Shown here: piece by piece, positions 15,375 to 21,699 of the stretch
How the letters are laid out: each line of letters begins with the position of its first letter
Numbering within the stretch: the stretch's first letter is position 1
DNA from: a virus
IMG/VR virus record: IMGVR_UViG_3300025435_000084
Span: 1-25,068 of that record
Direction: 5' to 3' (one strand)
Length of the DNA stretch: 25,068 nt
Notes under the pieces: generated by a model
What the model was told of the DNA's origin: nothing
The model's input: only the letters and a program-made list of their open reading frames with translations
Database searches by the model: none
Program-made: the position numbers and the translations under genes

Positions 15375-15551
15375 TTAAGGTTTTTTAGGTGTTGGTGTTG
15401 GTTTCATTAGGGCATCTTGGAGCCAAGAGAAGCCTGTGTTATTGGTCGGCGGCGGCGGTTCTGCTGGTAGCTTTTCCCCTGCTAGGTTGAAGGGCATATC
15501 TGTCTCGGAAATGAGTTGGAACTGATCCTGGGGGCGTGGTTTTCTTTTCAT
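15375..15551 (-). CDS. Small Pro-rich protein (58 aa)
   Basis: I chose the ATG at 15551 (MKRKPRPQDQFQLISETDMP); the longer frame to 15638 overlaps another gene. The protein has a basic start, a run AEPPPPTN and a Pro/Lys tail (MKPTPTPKKP), so it is probably flexible. The four-proline run corresponds to a GGCGGCGGCGG stretch on the + strand. Unrecognised. Confidence 0.55.
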   Translation of the reverse strand: MKRKPRPQDQFQLISETDMPFNLAGEKLPAEPPPPTNNTGFSWLQDALMKPTPTPKKP

Positions 15552-15567
15552 GGTTCGGCGTTGGCGG

Positions 15568-15711
15568 TTAAGATTCGTAAGCGGCAAGGTAGTTCCGTAA
15601 GAAGTCGGGGAGATTGTTACCCGTGAAGAGTGCGGCAATCTCTTGGGCTTGTCTTTCGGTTATGTAATAGCCTAAAAAGGCGGCTTCTAATGTGATGTTA
15701 TATATATTCAT
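15568..15711 (-). CDS. Small hypothetical protein (47 aa) with strong SD
   Basis: The ATG at 15711 is preceded by AAGGAG at a 6-nt spacing. The product reads MNIYNITLEAAFLGYYITER, then QAQEIAALFTGNNLP and a short end. Two amphipathic helices are likely. Both Ala-Ala pairs before residue 30 are GCC-GCN. Unrecognised; support comes from the ribosome site and tight packing. Confidence 0.65.
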   Translation of the reverse strand: MNIYNITLEAAFLGYYITERQAQEIAALFTGNNLPDFLRNYLAAYES

Positions 15712-15722
15712 TTATTTCTCCT

Positions 15723-15947
15723 TTATTGTATGGTTTTCAGTTGTGAGTTTATTTTTTCAATCTGTCCGTTGATCGTGTCGAGTTGGCAGAGAATCCTTGT
15801 GATGATGTCGTCTAGCGTTTCCTGCGGCTCCATGGGTTCAAAAAATGAGTCTTCATGGTAGGTGTGGGTGTCATCTCCTGGGCAATTATCTTTTGGGATA
15901 ATGTGGAATTTCTTTTCATATCCGCAATTTTTGCAGAGCGTGTCCAT
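15723..15947 (-). CDS. Small His/Cys protein with C-terminal coiled coil
   Basis: Starting at the ATG at 15947 (74 aa; a 13-residue longer Asn/His-rich version could start at 15986), the protein begins MDTLCKNCGYEKKFHIIPKD, a C-x2-C plus His and later Cys set that may bind zinc. It ends with a heptad helix (LDDIITRILCQLDTINGQIE). The leader before both ATGs is C/A-only (AACAACCACAACAACC). Confidence 0.6.
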   Translation of the reverse strand: MDTLCKNCGYEKKFHIIPKDNCPGDDTHTYHEDSFFEPMEPQETLDDIITRILCQLDTINGQIEKINSQLKTIQ

Positions 15948-15990
15948 GTTGTTTAAATGGTTGTTGTGGTTGTTTTGGTTGTTCATAGTT

Positions 15991-16182
15991 TCAGCAGTTT
16001 GGCATGGGGTGAAGTGTTCCGTTGCTCCATTCGATTACCTGGCAAGGGTGATAGGCTAGGAAGTGCCGCATTTTTTGGGCTACCTTGTTCCTGCATCGGT
16101 GCTGATGATCGCTCAAGAGCAAGCGAGGGTTGGTCACTCTATTGTAGATGCTGGCGGCTTTCTGTGCTGTTTTTAGGGTCAT
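15991..16182 (-). CDS. Small basic hypothetical protein (63 aa)
   Basis: A 63-residue basic protein: TAQKAASIYNRVTNPRLLLS followed by DHQHRCRNKVAQKMRHFLAY and a C-terminal CQVIEWSNG. It starts 4 nt after the stop of the small membrane protein. His/Arg-rich, possibly nucleic-acid binding. Unrecognised. Confidence 0.5.
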   Translation of the reverse strand: MTLKTAQKAASIYNRVTNPRLLLSDHQHRCRNKVAQKMRHFLAYHPCQVIEWSNGTLHPMPNC

Positions 16183-16186
16183 ATTT

Positions 16187-16330
16187 TTATGAGTTGAAGA
16201 TTAAGGCTGTTAAGATTAGGACAAGGAAAGCAAGCACTAGGCAAAGGCCAAGAAACTGCGTGACCTGGCGTTCGTGCTTCTCTTGGCGATACTCGACAAG
16301 GGCTGGTGATGGTGAGGTGAAGTTTTCCAT
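16187..16330 (-). CDS. Small single-pass membrane protein (47 aa)
   Basis: This gene reads MENFTSPSPALVEYRQEKHE, then a 23-residue hydrophobic segment (FLGLCLVLAFLVLILTALIF) and a two-residue end. It is therefore a single transmembrane helix with a polar, charged N-terminal part. It starts 2 nt after the stop of the upstream gene. Size and topology would fit a holin-like, superinfection-exclusion or membrane-targeting protein, but nothing decides between them. Confidence 0.75.
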   Translation of the reverse strand: MENFTSPSPALVEYRQEKHERQVTQFLGLCLVLAFLVLILTALIFNS

Positions 16331-16332
16331 AG

Positions 16333-16521
16333 TTATTGCTCCTCAAATCCGTCGAACCATACACGCCCGATTCCTACCTCTTGGGCCGTTTCATCTGAAC
16401 AAGTGCGAGAAGATGTCTCGGGATTTTGGCAATGCTCTTTTGCTTCTGCAAGCGTCAGCCCCGTGGCAATCACTTCACGATCTCCGTCAAAGAATCCTCT
16501 GATGATTTTATATGTGCTCAT
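16333..16521 (-). CDS. Small conserved phage protein (62 aa)
   Basis: The ATG at 16521 has AAGGAG 8-9 nt upstream. The product begins MSTYKIIRGFFDGDREVIAT and contains GLTLAEAKEHCQNPETSSRT and VWFDGFEE. A G-L-T-L-x-E-A-x-x-H-C-x-D/N-P-x-T-S-S-x-T pattern ending in W-F-D-G-x-E is very widespread in phage genomes as a small protein of unknown function. Confidence 0.8.
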   Translation of the reverse strand: MSTYKIIRGFFDGDREVIATGLTLAEAKEHCQNPETSSRTCSDETAQEVGIGRVWFDGFEEQ

Positions 16522-16540
16522 ATTTTTTTCTCCTTTTTGA

Positions 16541-16933
16541 TTAAATGTCTTCTTCTGTAAATCCTGCAATGCTCATTGCATCCCAGAACATAGCTTCACA
16601 AGCTCCGTTATCTTTGGAATCACTACAAGGTTTTCCAGTCTTTGCGCTAATCTCATTAGCAACGGCTCCGTTGCCATTAAGCAGTTCTCTTGTATTGGTG
16701 AGTGTAGAAAGGAAACAAGGGCCAAGGAAGTAATCTTCGGAGAGTTTGCTTCCCATGATTGCTTCATGTGCTTTGGCGTAGCGAATGAGAGAATCCAATA
16801 TGACGATCAACGGCTCTGTGCCATTCATTCCCAAAGAATGTGTCTTGTGTGCATTTGTGCGCTCTGGAACCTTTGCGAATGCTTCGCAAGTCTCGGGCTG
16901 ATATTCGTAGTTGTGTGCGGTATATGTTTTCAT
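16541..16933 (-). CDS. Hypothetical protein (130 aa)
   Basis: A 130-residue protein with an AAGGAG ribosome site. Features include MNGTEPLIVILDSLIRYAKA, an aromatic loop (YFLGPCFLS) and a Cys-containing C-terminal helix (CEAMFWDAMSIAGFTEEDI). Probably an alpha-helical cytoplasmic protein. Unrecognised. Confidence 0.65.
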   Translation of the reverse strand: MKTYTAHNYEYQPETCEAFAKVPERTNAHKTHSLGMNGTEPLIVILDSLIRYAKAHEAIMGSKLSEDYFLGPCFLSTLTNTRELLNGNGAVANEISAKTGKPCSDSKDNGACEAMFWDAMSIAGFTEEDI

Positions 16934-16966
16934 TCTGTGTGCTCCTTTTTTGGGTTGGGTTGGGGT

Positions 16967-17179
16967 TTACATGGATTTTGCAAGTAACTCGTGGGCTTTA
17001 ATTGTCCAGAAGTTGCCAGCGATTTTTTTGGTGAGTTGTGGGGAACAGTTCTTAATATGCTTCGCCCATTGTCCGACTCCCATAAAGGTCGCAGGATTTC
17101 CCTTCCATACTCGGAGATGTCTTTCCGTCATTTTGAAGTATTCACGGGCTAAGAGTTCTGCTTTTTCGGTGTTGTTCAT
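16967..17179 (-). CDS. Hypothetical protein, first gene of the leftward operon
   Basis: A 70-residue basic helical protein (NNTEKAELLAREYFKMTERH and KKIAGNFWTIKAHELLAKSM). It is the promoter-proximal gene of the block running left from 17179. Its leader is C/A-only apart from two G (ACCAACCAACCAACACCAAC...). Unrecognised. Confidence 0.55.
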   Translation of the reverse strand: MNNTEKAELLAREYFKMTERHLRVWKGNPATFMGVGQWAKHIKNCSPQLTKKIAGNFWTIKAHELLAKSM

Positions 17180-17541
17180 GGCGTGCGTGGTGTTGGTGTT
17201 GGTTGGTTGGTGTCGTTATGACAAGGGAGACTCTATGCAATTCTTTCAACCTTTGCAACATCTTTTTACAAGAAAGTGAAAGATTCTTTCATCCAGTATC
17301 CATGCACCTCCGAGCGTAACAGACTGCAAGACATCATCAATCTTCTATCACTTGCAAGACATAGCAAGAGAAAGAAAACATCCAAGAATGATCAGAATAG
17401 AATTGACAGAATCACCCTTCACCTGCTTAAAATTACTTATCCGACAAGGATCTCGATCCCTCTACTTCTTTCCCTAGGCCATCCAGTAATTTATCCGACC
17501 AGTTGACAAGGTGGATCTCCCTAGGTAAAAACCATCTTCCC
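17180..17541 (+). other. Divergent intergenic region (about 360 bp)
   Basis: This gap separates the leftward early block from the rightward small terminase. It holds the C/A-rich leader of the leftward operon and a good + promoter at its right end. A second TTGACA at 17403 has only a TAAAAT 19 nt away. An open frame at 17276-17506 (+) lacks protein-like composition. The leftward promoter must lie here too, but no convincing pair of boxes was found for it. Confidence 0.6.
17503..17531 (+). promoter_or_regulatory. Promoter for the small terminase, nearly leaderless
   Basis: A perfect -35 TTGACA (17503-17508) is followed by a 17-nt spacer and TAAAAA (17526-17531). The terminase ATG at 17542 is 10 nt after the -10 box, so the mRNA would have only about 0-5 nt of leader. 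No SD fits in that space. Confidence 0.65.
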
Positions 17542-18093
17542 ATGAGCAAGCCATTAAATACCAGACAACGCAAGTTCGTTGAGTTCTACGCACTAAAAGG
17601 TTTATCCATCGCCGAATCTGTTAGAAGAGCAGGATACAGCATCGCTTCGGGTAAAATAGAAGATGCAAGCTCTTATGGATGCAAACTTCTGAGACAGGAC
17701 AGGGTTAAAGCCTATCTTGCCAAGTTAAAGGAGAAGCAGTTCAAAGAAGATGCTCTCTCATTCGCTGAAAAGCGGGCTTTCCTGGCGCGAGCCGTCCGAG
17801 CTGATGCGAGCAAAGCTGATCCTGATTTAGTGCAGGAAGTGAGAGAGGAAGTCGATCAGATGGGGAATGTTAAGCGTGTAGTTAAGTTGGTTAATAAGTT
17901 GGACGCTTTACGAGAGGATAATGCCATGTCAGGTGATCGGTTCTCGGATAGGCAACCGCAAGCGAGTAATCCTTTCTTGTTCCTTGTGACGGCTTTCAAG
18001 GAGCAAGTCGATGCCTTACAGCAGGTCGAGCGAGTAGCGTTGCCAGCACCAGCACCATCGACGATCAGCATAGATGCCGAGCTGGTCGAGTAA
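17542..18093 (+). CDS. terS: Terminase small subunit
   Basis: From the ATG at 17542 the protein has 183 residues. The N-terminus PLNTRQRKFVEFYALKGLSI followed by AESVRRAGYS is the helix-turn-helix of the Terminase_2 type small subunits that recognise phage DNA for packaging. A CKLLRQDRVKAYLAKLKEKQ helix and a charged central oligomerisation region follow, then a Pro/Ala-rich acidic tail. It would work with the large terminase encoded 6 kb away on the opposite strand. Confidence 0.85.
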   Translation: MSKPLNTRQRKFVEFYALKGLSIAESVRRAGYSIASGKIEDASSYGCKLLRQDRVKAYLAKLKEKQFKEDALSFAEKRAFLARAVRADASKADPDLVQEVREEVDQMGNVKRVVKLVNKLDALREDNAMSGDRFSDRQPQASNPFLFLVTAFKEQVDALQQVERVALPAPAPSTISIDAELVE

Positions 18094-18163
18094 GCCAGCC
18101 TTGCCAAGCTCCAGGGAAAGGCTAGTCCCTTCATGGTAGGATCTCCCACAAGGAATCTCTTAC

Positions 18164-18175
18164 GGGTGGCCACCC
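18164..18175. repeat. Perfect 12-bp palindrome GGGTGGCCACCC
   Basis: GGGTGG/CCACCC is a perfect dyad in the 217-bp gap between the small terminase and the next gene, followed by a further CTCCCACC. It could be a protein-binding site (packaging or operator); with no spacer it cannot form a stable RNA hairpin. The rest of this gap holds a TTGACT at 18274 without a clear -10 box. Confidence 0.4.
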
Positions 18176-18310
18176 TCCCACCATCACATTTTATGGCGAT
18201 GCGTATATGCGACATGGGCCAACCAAAAAAAATCCAGTATGGGAACTTTCCCTATTAAAAGATCATTTTAGCCTTGACTGTATGATGGTTGATGGGATAG
18301 GAATGTATTA

Positions 18311-18523
18311 ATGACGATGAGATACCCAGAGAGTGACTTTACTAGGCCGAGTATTATGTTGTTGAGGTCGCTTGTGCATGAGTTGGGGGAGGGGGTGAGT
18401 AAGGAGCCTGGTGGGTATGGAGGGTTGAAGATGGAGAGGAAGAGGTTGGGAGATATTTTGAAAGAACATATAGATGATCCTAGACTTTCTGATTGGGATA
18501 GGGATATGATTAAGGGACTATGA
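18311..18523 (+). CDS. Small hypothetical protein (70 aa), G/T-rich codon use
   Basis: A 70-residue protein with SIMLLRSLVHELGEGVSKEP and a charged C-terminal helix ending DWDRDMIKGL. Codons favour G in the third position (GAG, AAG, AGG, TTG, GTG) and C is scarce on the coding strand, unlike the first gene of the window. It joins the next gene through an ATGA overlap. Unrecognised. Confidence 0.65.
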   Translation: MTMRYPESDFTRPSIMLLRSLVHELGEGVSKEPGGYGGLKMERKRLGDILKEHIDDPRLSDWDRDMIKGL

Positions 18524-18882
18524 GTGAAGGAGAATTTTTGATTACATTGTTGAATGCGGCTACGATTGGTCATGTGTTGCATTTGCAGAGTCGGAGTTAT
18601 GCAGAGCATAAGGCGTTGAATAAGTTTTATAGTGAGTTGCCAGACTTGGTTGATAGTGTGATTGAGGCATGGCAGGGAAGGCATCAAGAGTTGGTGCAGT
18701 ATCCAGATCAGATGGTTGAGGTGAGTGAGCATAAGGATTCTTTGGAGTATTTGATGTTCTTGAAGATACTTGTTGAGGAGGATCGTTATGTGTTGGGAGA
18801 GGAGAGTGAGATTCAAAACTTGGTGGATAATGTTGCGGCATTGATTGATTCTACTATTTACAAGCTGACGTTCCTCAAGTAA
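18520..18882 (+). CDS. Four-helix phage protein, DUF5856-like
   Basis: The 120-residue protein is all-helical. FLITLLNAATIGHVLHLQSR, SYAEHKALNKFYSELPDLVD and SVIEAWQGR match a phage family (recalled as DUF5856) with the pattern H-x-x-H-x-x-x-x-S-x-x-x-H-x-A-L-x-x-F-Y ... D-x-x-x-E-x-x-Q-G. The family looks like a ferritin/Dps-type helical bundle, and the His/Glu positions could bind metal, but its function is unknown. Leu is almost always TTG and Glu GAG, as in the preceding gene. Confidence 0.65.
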   Translation: MSEGEFLITLLNAATIGHVLHLQSRSYAEHKALNKFYSELPDLVDSVIEAWQGRHQELVQYPDQMVEVSEHKDSLEYLMFLKILVEEDRYVLGEESEIQNLVDNVAALIDSTIYKLTFLK

Positions 18883-18989
18883 GATTTTCTTAATAGAACC
18901 AATTAAGCCTCTCAAAGATGCTCAAACAAATTGGTCATTATTTGCCCCACTCCCTCTCCGTGATTGAAAGGTTGCGTGAAGGTCAAGGC

Positions 18990-19100
18990 AAGGCAATCCC
19001 GTAGGCCATAACTGATGGACGCATCAGAACGGGTAAATTTACATAATTATACCCCTCACGCCTCTGCCTGTGAGCAAGCGCACCAGAGGGGTTCTTATTT
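18990..19100 (+). ncRNA. Candidate structured RNA with competing helices
   Basis: A two-part hairpin (CCCGT 18998-19002 with ACGGG 19029-19033, enclosing CTGATG-GACG-CATCAG at 19012-19027) is followed by a terminator. Within the terminator region CTCAC/GTGAG, CCTCTG/CAGAGG and ACCCCTC/GAGGGGT overlap and cannot all form. This resembles a small RNA or attenuator. No clear promoter was found, so it may instead be the 3' end of the upstream mRNA. Confidence 0.35.
19051..19100 (+). terminator. Rho-independent terminator after the small-terminase operon
   Basis: A stem of ACCCCTC (19051-19057) and GAGGGGT (19086-19092) is followed by TCTTATTT. The T run is on the + side, so it would end transcripts from the 17.5-18.9 kb operon or a local small RNA. 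Confidence 0.65.
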
Positions 19101-19107
19101 ATAAAGA

Positions 19108-19134
19108 ACTACTAAAACGTTTACAATTAGTAGT
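19108..19134. repeat. 27-nt dyad, copy 1 (inverted copy at 23867-23893)
   Basis: ACTACTAA and TTAGTAGT flank an 11-nt centre. Its reverse complement matches the element at 23867-23893 at 22 of 27 positions, including an uninterrupted CTACTAATTGTAAA. It could be an operator for a dimeric repressor or a replication/packaging site. Confidence 0.5.
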
Positions 19135-19311
19135 TGGATTAACCTCATGGGGGATTATCCCAGCATCCGCTAATCAAACTATGCTACACTTCCAGACTGC
19201 ACGATAAACAAGACGAGTGTAGTAGAACGAAGATATGTCTGTAAACTGCTACATCTGTCCTTTTCAGAAGGATAAGTTATTGAAAAAGCGTCCTTTTATA
19301 AAGCCTTTGAT

Positions 19312-19385
19312 TGGCTACGGGACATGGGATCGAACCATGACTAGGAGAGTCAAAGTCTCCTGTGCTACCTTTACACCATCCCGTA
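19312..19385 (-). tRNA. tRNA-Gln (anticodon UUG), CCA encoded
   Basis: Read on the minus strand it folds as a full cloverleaf: acceptor TACGGGA/TCCCGTA, D arm GTGT-loop-GCAC containing GG, anticodon stem GGAGA/TCTCC with loop CTTTGAC (anticodon TTG), T arm CATGG/CCATG with loop TTCGATC, discriminator G and encoded CCA. It would read CAA. Its 5' end directly abuts the stop codon of the small gene upstream, so it is probably processed from that mRNA. Confidence 0.93.
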
Positions 19386-19607
19386 TTAATGTTTGCGAGG
19401 ACGGCCCCTGTCCCTTGGGACATTGACCCTTTCCCGCCATGCTACACGCCCGTAAATCGTTTTGATTGCTATCTCCTCTGGCATATCAAGGATCTGGGAT
19501 TTAAGGCGTTTCTGGTGTTCTTGATCTAGTTTACCAACCAAGACTCCATACTCTTCTCCCTGCCATGCTTTGTGCAAGGCTTCTTTTAGAATTTCTTGTT
19601 GATTCAT
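19386..19607 (-). CDS. Small protein with AT-hook-like C-terminus
   Basis: A 73-residue protein: NQQEILKEALHKAWQGEEYG then a charged helical middle and a C-terminal RDRGRPRKH. RGRP flanked by Arg/Lys is the core of an AT-hook, which binds the minor groove of AT-rich DNA. The gene stops exactly where the tRNA begins, and no SD precedes its ATG. Function beyond possible DNA binding is unknown. Confidence 0.6.
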   Translation of the reverse strand: MNQQEILKEALHKAWQGEEYGVLVGKLDQEHQKRLKSQILDMPEEIAIKTIYGRVAWRERVNVPRDRGRPRKH

Positions 19608-19625
19608 TTATTTTACAAAAAAGTG

Positions 19626-19653
19626 TTGACTGGCTGAAAAAAATCGCTAGAAG
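19626..19653 (+). promoter_or_regulatory. Candidate promoter for the small zinc-finger gene
   Basis: TTGACT (19626-19631), a 16-nt spacer and TAGAAG (19648-19653) lie 9 nt before the ATG at 19663. The geometry resembles the small-terminase and deiminase promoters. However AAGGGG at 19651-19656 could equally be a Shine-Dalgarno site, so this one is ambiguous. Confidence 0.4.
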
Positions 19654-19662
19654 GGGTGATGT

Positions 19663-19863
19663 ATGAATAACCTATTCAATACAACTACTACTCTTGAGAA
19701 AGAGTGCAATGAGTGCGGTGGAACGGGCCGTGATTGGTATGATGACGGCATGGGTGAACCATGCTGGAAATGCCAGGGAACGGGTCACATTGCCACTAAT
19801 GAAGGGAAAGCTATCCTTCAGCTTATTGCCCATAATCAAGGTAGCCTGTTGCAATTTGCTTAA
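19663..19863 (+). CDS. Small DnaJ-type zinc-finger protein (66 aa)
   Basis: A 66-residue protein with CNECGGTGRDWYDDGMGEPC followed by WKCQGTGHI: two C-x2-C-x-G-x-G units, one half of the DnaJ central zinc finger. Phages often encode such short proteins. The stop shares the bases TTAA with the stop of the convergent metallopeptidase-like gene. Confidence 0.75.
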   Translation: MNNLFNTTTTLEKECNECGGTGRDWYDDGMGEPCWKCQGTGHIATNEGKAILQLIAHNQGSLLQFA

Positions 19864-20231
19864 CGCTTCTTTTTGAGGGCTATTAAAAAGCCTTCAACTA
19901 GATACCCGATGAGGTAAGCCAACGCCTCGTCACAGGATTCTTTTTCTTTTACACCACATCTTTCTAGGATATGGGTAGCCACATGGACACATTCGTGAGT
20001 TAGGTTTGCGATCCACTCTGGTGTTAGACTCCATTTGGAAAGAAATATAATCGGAGGGCATGAGCATACTGTACAACCATCTGCTGTATCTAATGGCTCA
20101 ACAAGTTTTGTAGATCCTGTAGGAAATTTTGTCTCAAGCCATTTCTCTGCCTGTTCTCTATTTACAGGCCAAACAATCCAACAGCCCGATCTCCAGACTT
20201 TAGCCTCAAGATAAAACTCGTTGATCTTCAC
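19860..20231 (-). CDS. Putative HExxH metallopeptidase-like protein
   Basis: The 123-residue protein has LTHECVHVATHIL at 77-89, containing the zinc-binding HECVH, and DEALAYLIGYLV at 101-112, whose Glu102 could be the third ligand. Small phage proteins with H-E-x-x-H and E-A-x-A-Y-L are common and usually of unknown substrate. CTVCSCPP near 53-60 adds possible metal ligands. It is the last gene of the operon that starts at 22829. Confidence 0.7.
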   Translation of the reverse strand: MKINEFYLEAKVWRSGCWIVWPVNREQAEKWLETKFPTGSTKLVEPLDTADGCTVCSCPPIIFLSKWSLTPEWIANLTHECVHVATHILERCGVKEKESCDEALAYLIGYLVEGFLIALKKKR

Positions 20232-20500
20232 AGTAAGAAGTAATGAGGTTTTTCTATCCTTCTGCCATTTTCATAAATTATGAAATCTTGTTTCTCACAA
20301 ATGTTGTTGGCAATTGCCTTTCTTAACCAAGAAAGTGTTTGGCTTTTACCAAGCTCAAGCATCTTTTCTATATCTTCCCTAGTTTTCCATCCTTCTGGGA
20401 TTTCCATTTGATTATCTATAAGTGCGTTTTTCCAACGCATTGCTTCATCTACAGAAGCAATAAGATCAGCTTCGGATGGGTCGAGTTTCTTTTGGCTCAT
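20228..20500 (-). CDS. Winged-helix-like small protein (90 aa)
   Basis: A 90-residue protein. GWKTREDIEKMLELGKSQTL and SWLRKAIANNICEKQ look like the helices of a winged helix-turn-helix, followed by FIIYENGRRIEKPHYFLL as a wing. It probably binds DNA, possibly as a regulator. It overlaps the phosphoesterase gene by 35 nt and the metallopeptidase-like gene by 4 nt. Confidence 0.6.
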   Translation of the reverse strand: MSQKKLDPSEADLIASVDEAMRWKNALIDNQMEIPEGWKTREDIEKMLELGKSQTLSWLRKAIANNICEKQDFIIYENGRRIEKPHYFLL

Positions 20501-21269
20501 ACTGGATTAGTTTGGTTGCTGGTAGTTCGCCTTCTTCACATCCACGCCAATCGAGGATGCCGATGCCAGGGCGACAAATGGCATCTCCTACAACTTTATG
20601 TGCATATCTGGTTAGCAACTGCCAAGCAGGAGTAACCATAAATATGCCAGCACCATCATTAAAGATTCCTCCCGTGTGTCGATGGCCTCGTAGATAAATC
20701 CGTGGAACCCTATGACCAACACGGGAGTAATTCTGTCGGGCATTGCCCATAGTAATGCTCATTGCTCCAGCTTCAAGATATGCTCTAGAACTGGTAGGCA
20801 TATGGTGAGCCATATCTATAAGCGTACCATTGATTTCAATGAGGGCTTTGTCGCCACACCATTTTCCGTTAATCTTGGTAGCAATATATTCTTCCCAATT
20901 CTTAACATGGCACTCTGTGCCAGCCGTTAAGTAAGTTACAGCAGAGGCACTAGAAAGGGGCTTAATAGCCTCTATAGCGGCATTTGAATGATCTAGGCAG
21001 TCTTGTGCAACAACTTCTTTTGTTCCATGATGAATGCCCTCTATCAAATCACCATTGAGGAACAGAGCAAATGGATCTTTTCCAAAATGTTTTATGCCTT
21101 TCTCAACTGCATCTTGCCAACATTGCCAAAGCCATTGCTGATGGAGATTTTTTCCTAACCCAATTTTGTTTCCTGTCTTTGTTTCAAATCCATCGGGCCA
21201 CAAACCAACTGATGATCCGCAATGCAAATCGGAAACAACAATTGCTCCGACAATAGGTTTATTAGTCAT
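20466..21269 (-). CDS. Calcineurin-like metallophosphoesterase
   Basis: The 267-residue protein carries the family's metal-binding motifs: SDLHCG (D14, H16), NGDLIEG (D74), GTECH at 117-121 in the place of GNH(D/E), an H at 155-156, and RGHRH at 195-198 for G-H-x-H. It would hydrolyse phosphodiesters or phosphomonoesters; phage members are variously nucleases or nucleotide phosphatases. The GTECH variant lacks the usual Asn. It overlaps its upstream neighbour by 8 nt. Confidence 0.85.
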   Translation of the reverse strand: MTNKPIVGAIVVSDLHCGSSVGLWPDGFETKTGNKIGLGKNLHQQWLWQCWQDAVEKGIKHFGKDPFALFLNGDLIEGIHHGTKEVVAQDCLDHSNAAIEAIKPLSSASAVTYLTAGTECHVKNWEEYIATKINGKWCGDKALIEINGTLIDMAHHMPTSSRAYLEAGAMSITMGNARQNYSRVGHRVPRIYLRGHRHTGGIFNDGAGIFMVTPAWQLLTRYAHKVVGDAICRPGIGILDWRGCEEGELPATKLIQYEPKETRPIRS

Positions 21270-21666
21270 TGGATTGGTTTGGGAGACTTTGAGGAGGTCG
21301 ATCCGAAACCAAGTTCTCTAATAGAGTTGAAGCATCTCGTAAAGAGACTTCTTCATCTCTCATCATTTTTGCAAGAAGATGACATAGCTTTACTCGCTCG
21401 GTCAAATGATGGAGATAGCTGATTAGATCAAGCTGTTCATCTTTAAGATTCTGTGCATACCACCCTGCACCAGCAGTCCAGAATTGAGTCTTATGCTCTT
21501 CACTTCCCTTGATATATTTATCAAATCCAGCAGAAGTTGCTTTAGACCAAATATCAAAAGCATCTTGTTCTGGAGTCATATCATTTAGCTCTAGGCTTTC
21601 GTTTTGTTTTTGCTCTGGGTTTTTGAATAGACCCATAACTAACTCTAGCAGGTCGTAGATTCGCAT
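21262..21666 (-). CDS. Hypothetical helical protein (134 aa)
   Basis: A 134-residue protein with a polar linker, then DIWSKATSAGFDKYIKGSEE and LKDEQLDLISYLHHLTER. The second segment (D-E-x-x-D-L-I-x-Y-L) resembles the metal-binding helix of MazG-like pyrophosphohydrolases or helical phage proteins, but not enough to assign. A leader resembling CAGCAACCAC precedes the ATG. The start could also be the ATG at residue 11. Confidence 0.6.
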   Translation of the reverse strand: MRIYDLLELVMGLFKNPEQKQNESLELNDMTPEQDAFDIWSKATSAGFDKYIKGSEEHKTQFWTAGAGWYAQNLKDEQLDLISYLHHLTERVKLCHLLAKMMRDEEVSLRDASTLLENLVSDRPPQSLPNQSND

Positions 21667-21699
21667 ATGGTTTTGCTGATGTTGTGGTTGCTATTTTGT

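Larger units (their letters stand above)
18883..19311 (+). other. Gene-free region with structured elements
   Basis: No convincing gene. It contains a structured RNA candidate (18990-19100), its terminator, the 19108-19134 dyad, and a 7-bp stem CTACACT / AGTGTAG with a long loop between about 19183 and 19222. An open frame at 19235-19426 (+) runs antisense through the tRNA and is not credible. Confidence 0.55.

Noticed and set aside
13741-15460. GGCGGCGGCGG runs as a trinucleotide repeat array or CRISPR-like element
   Set aside because: They fall inside separate genes (Ala or Pro runs) or at gene starts without regular spacing. They are explained by GCC-rich Ala codons and GCWGC avoidance.
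16179-16364. 61-aa frame over the small membrane-protein gene
   Set aside because: The alternative frame at 16187-16330 gives a clear transmembrane segment and a tight stop-start junction, so the other frame is a shadow.
17276-17506. 76-aa open frame on the + strand
   Set aside because: It has no ribosome site, poor composition, and overlaps the -35 box of the small terminase promoter.
19235-19426. 63-aa open frame on the + strand
   Set aside because: It runs antisense through the complete tRNA-Gln gene and shows no protein-like pattern.
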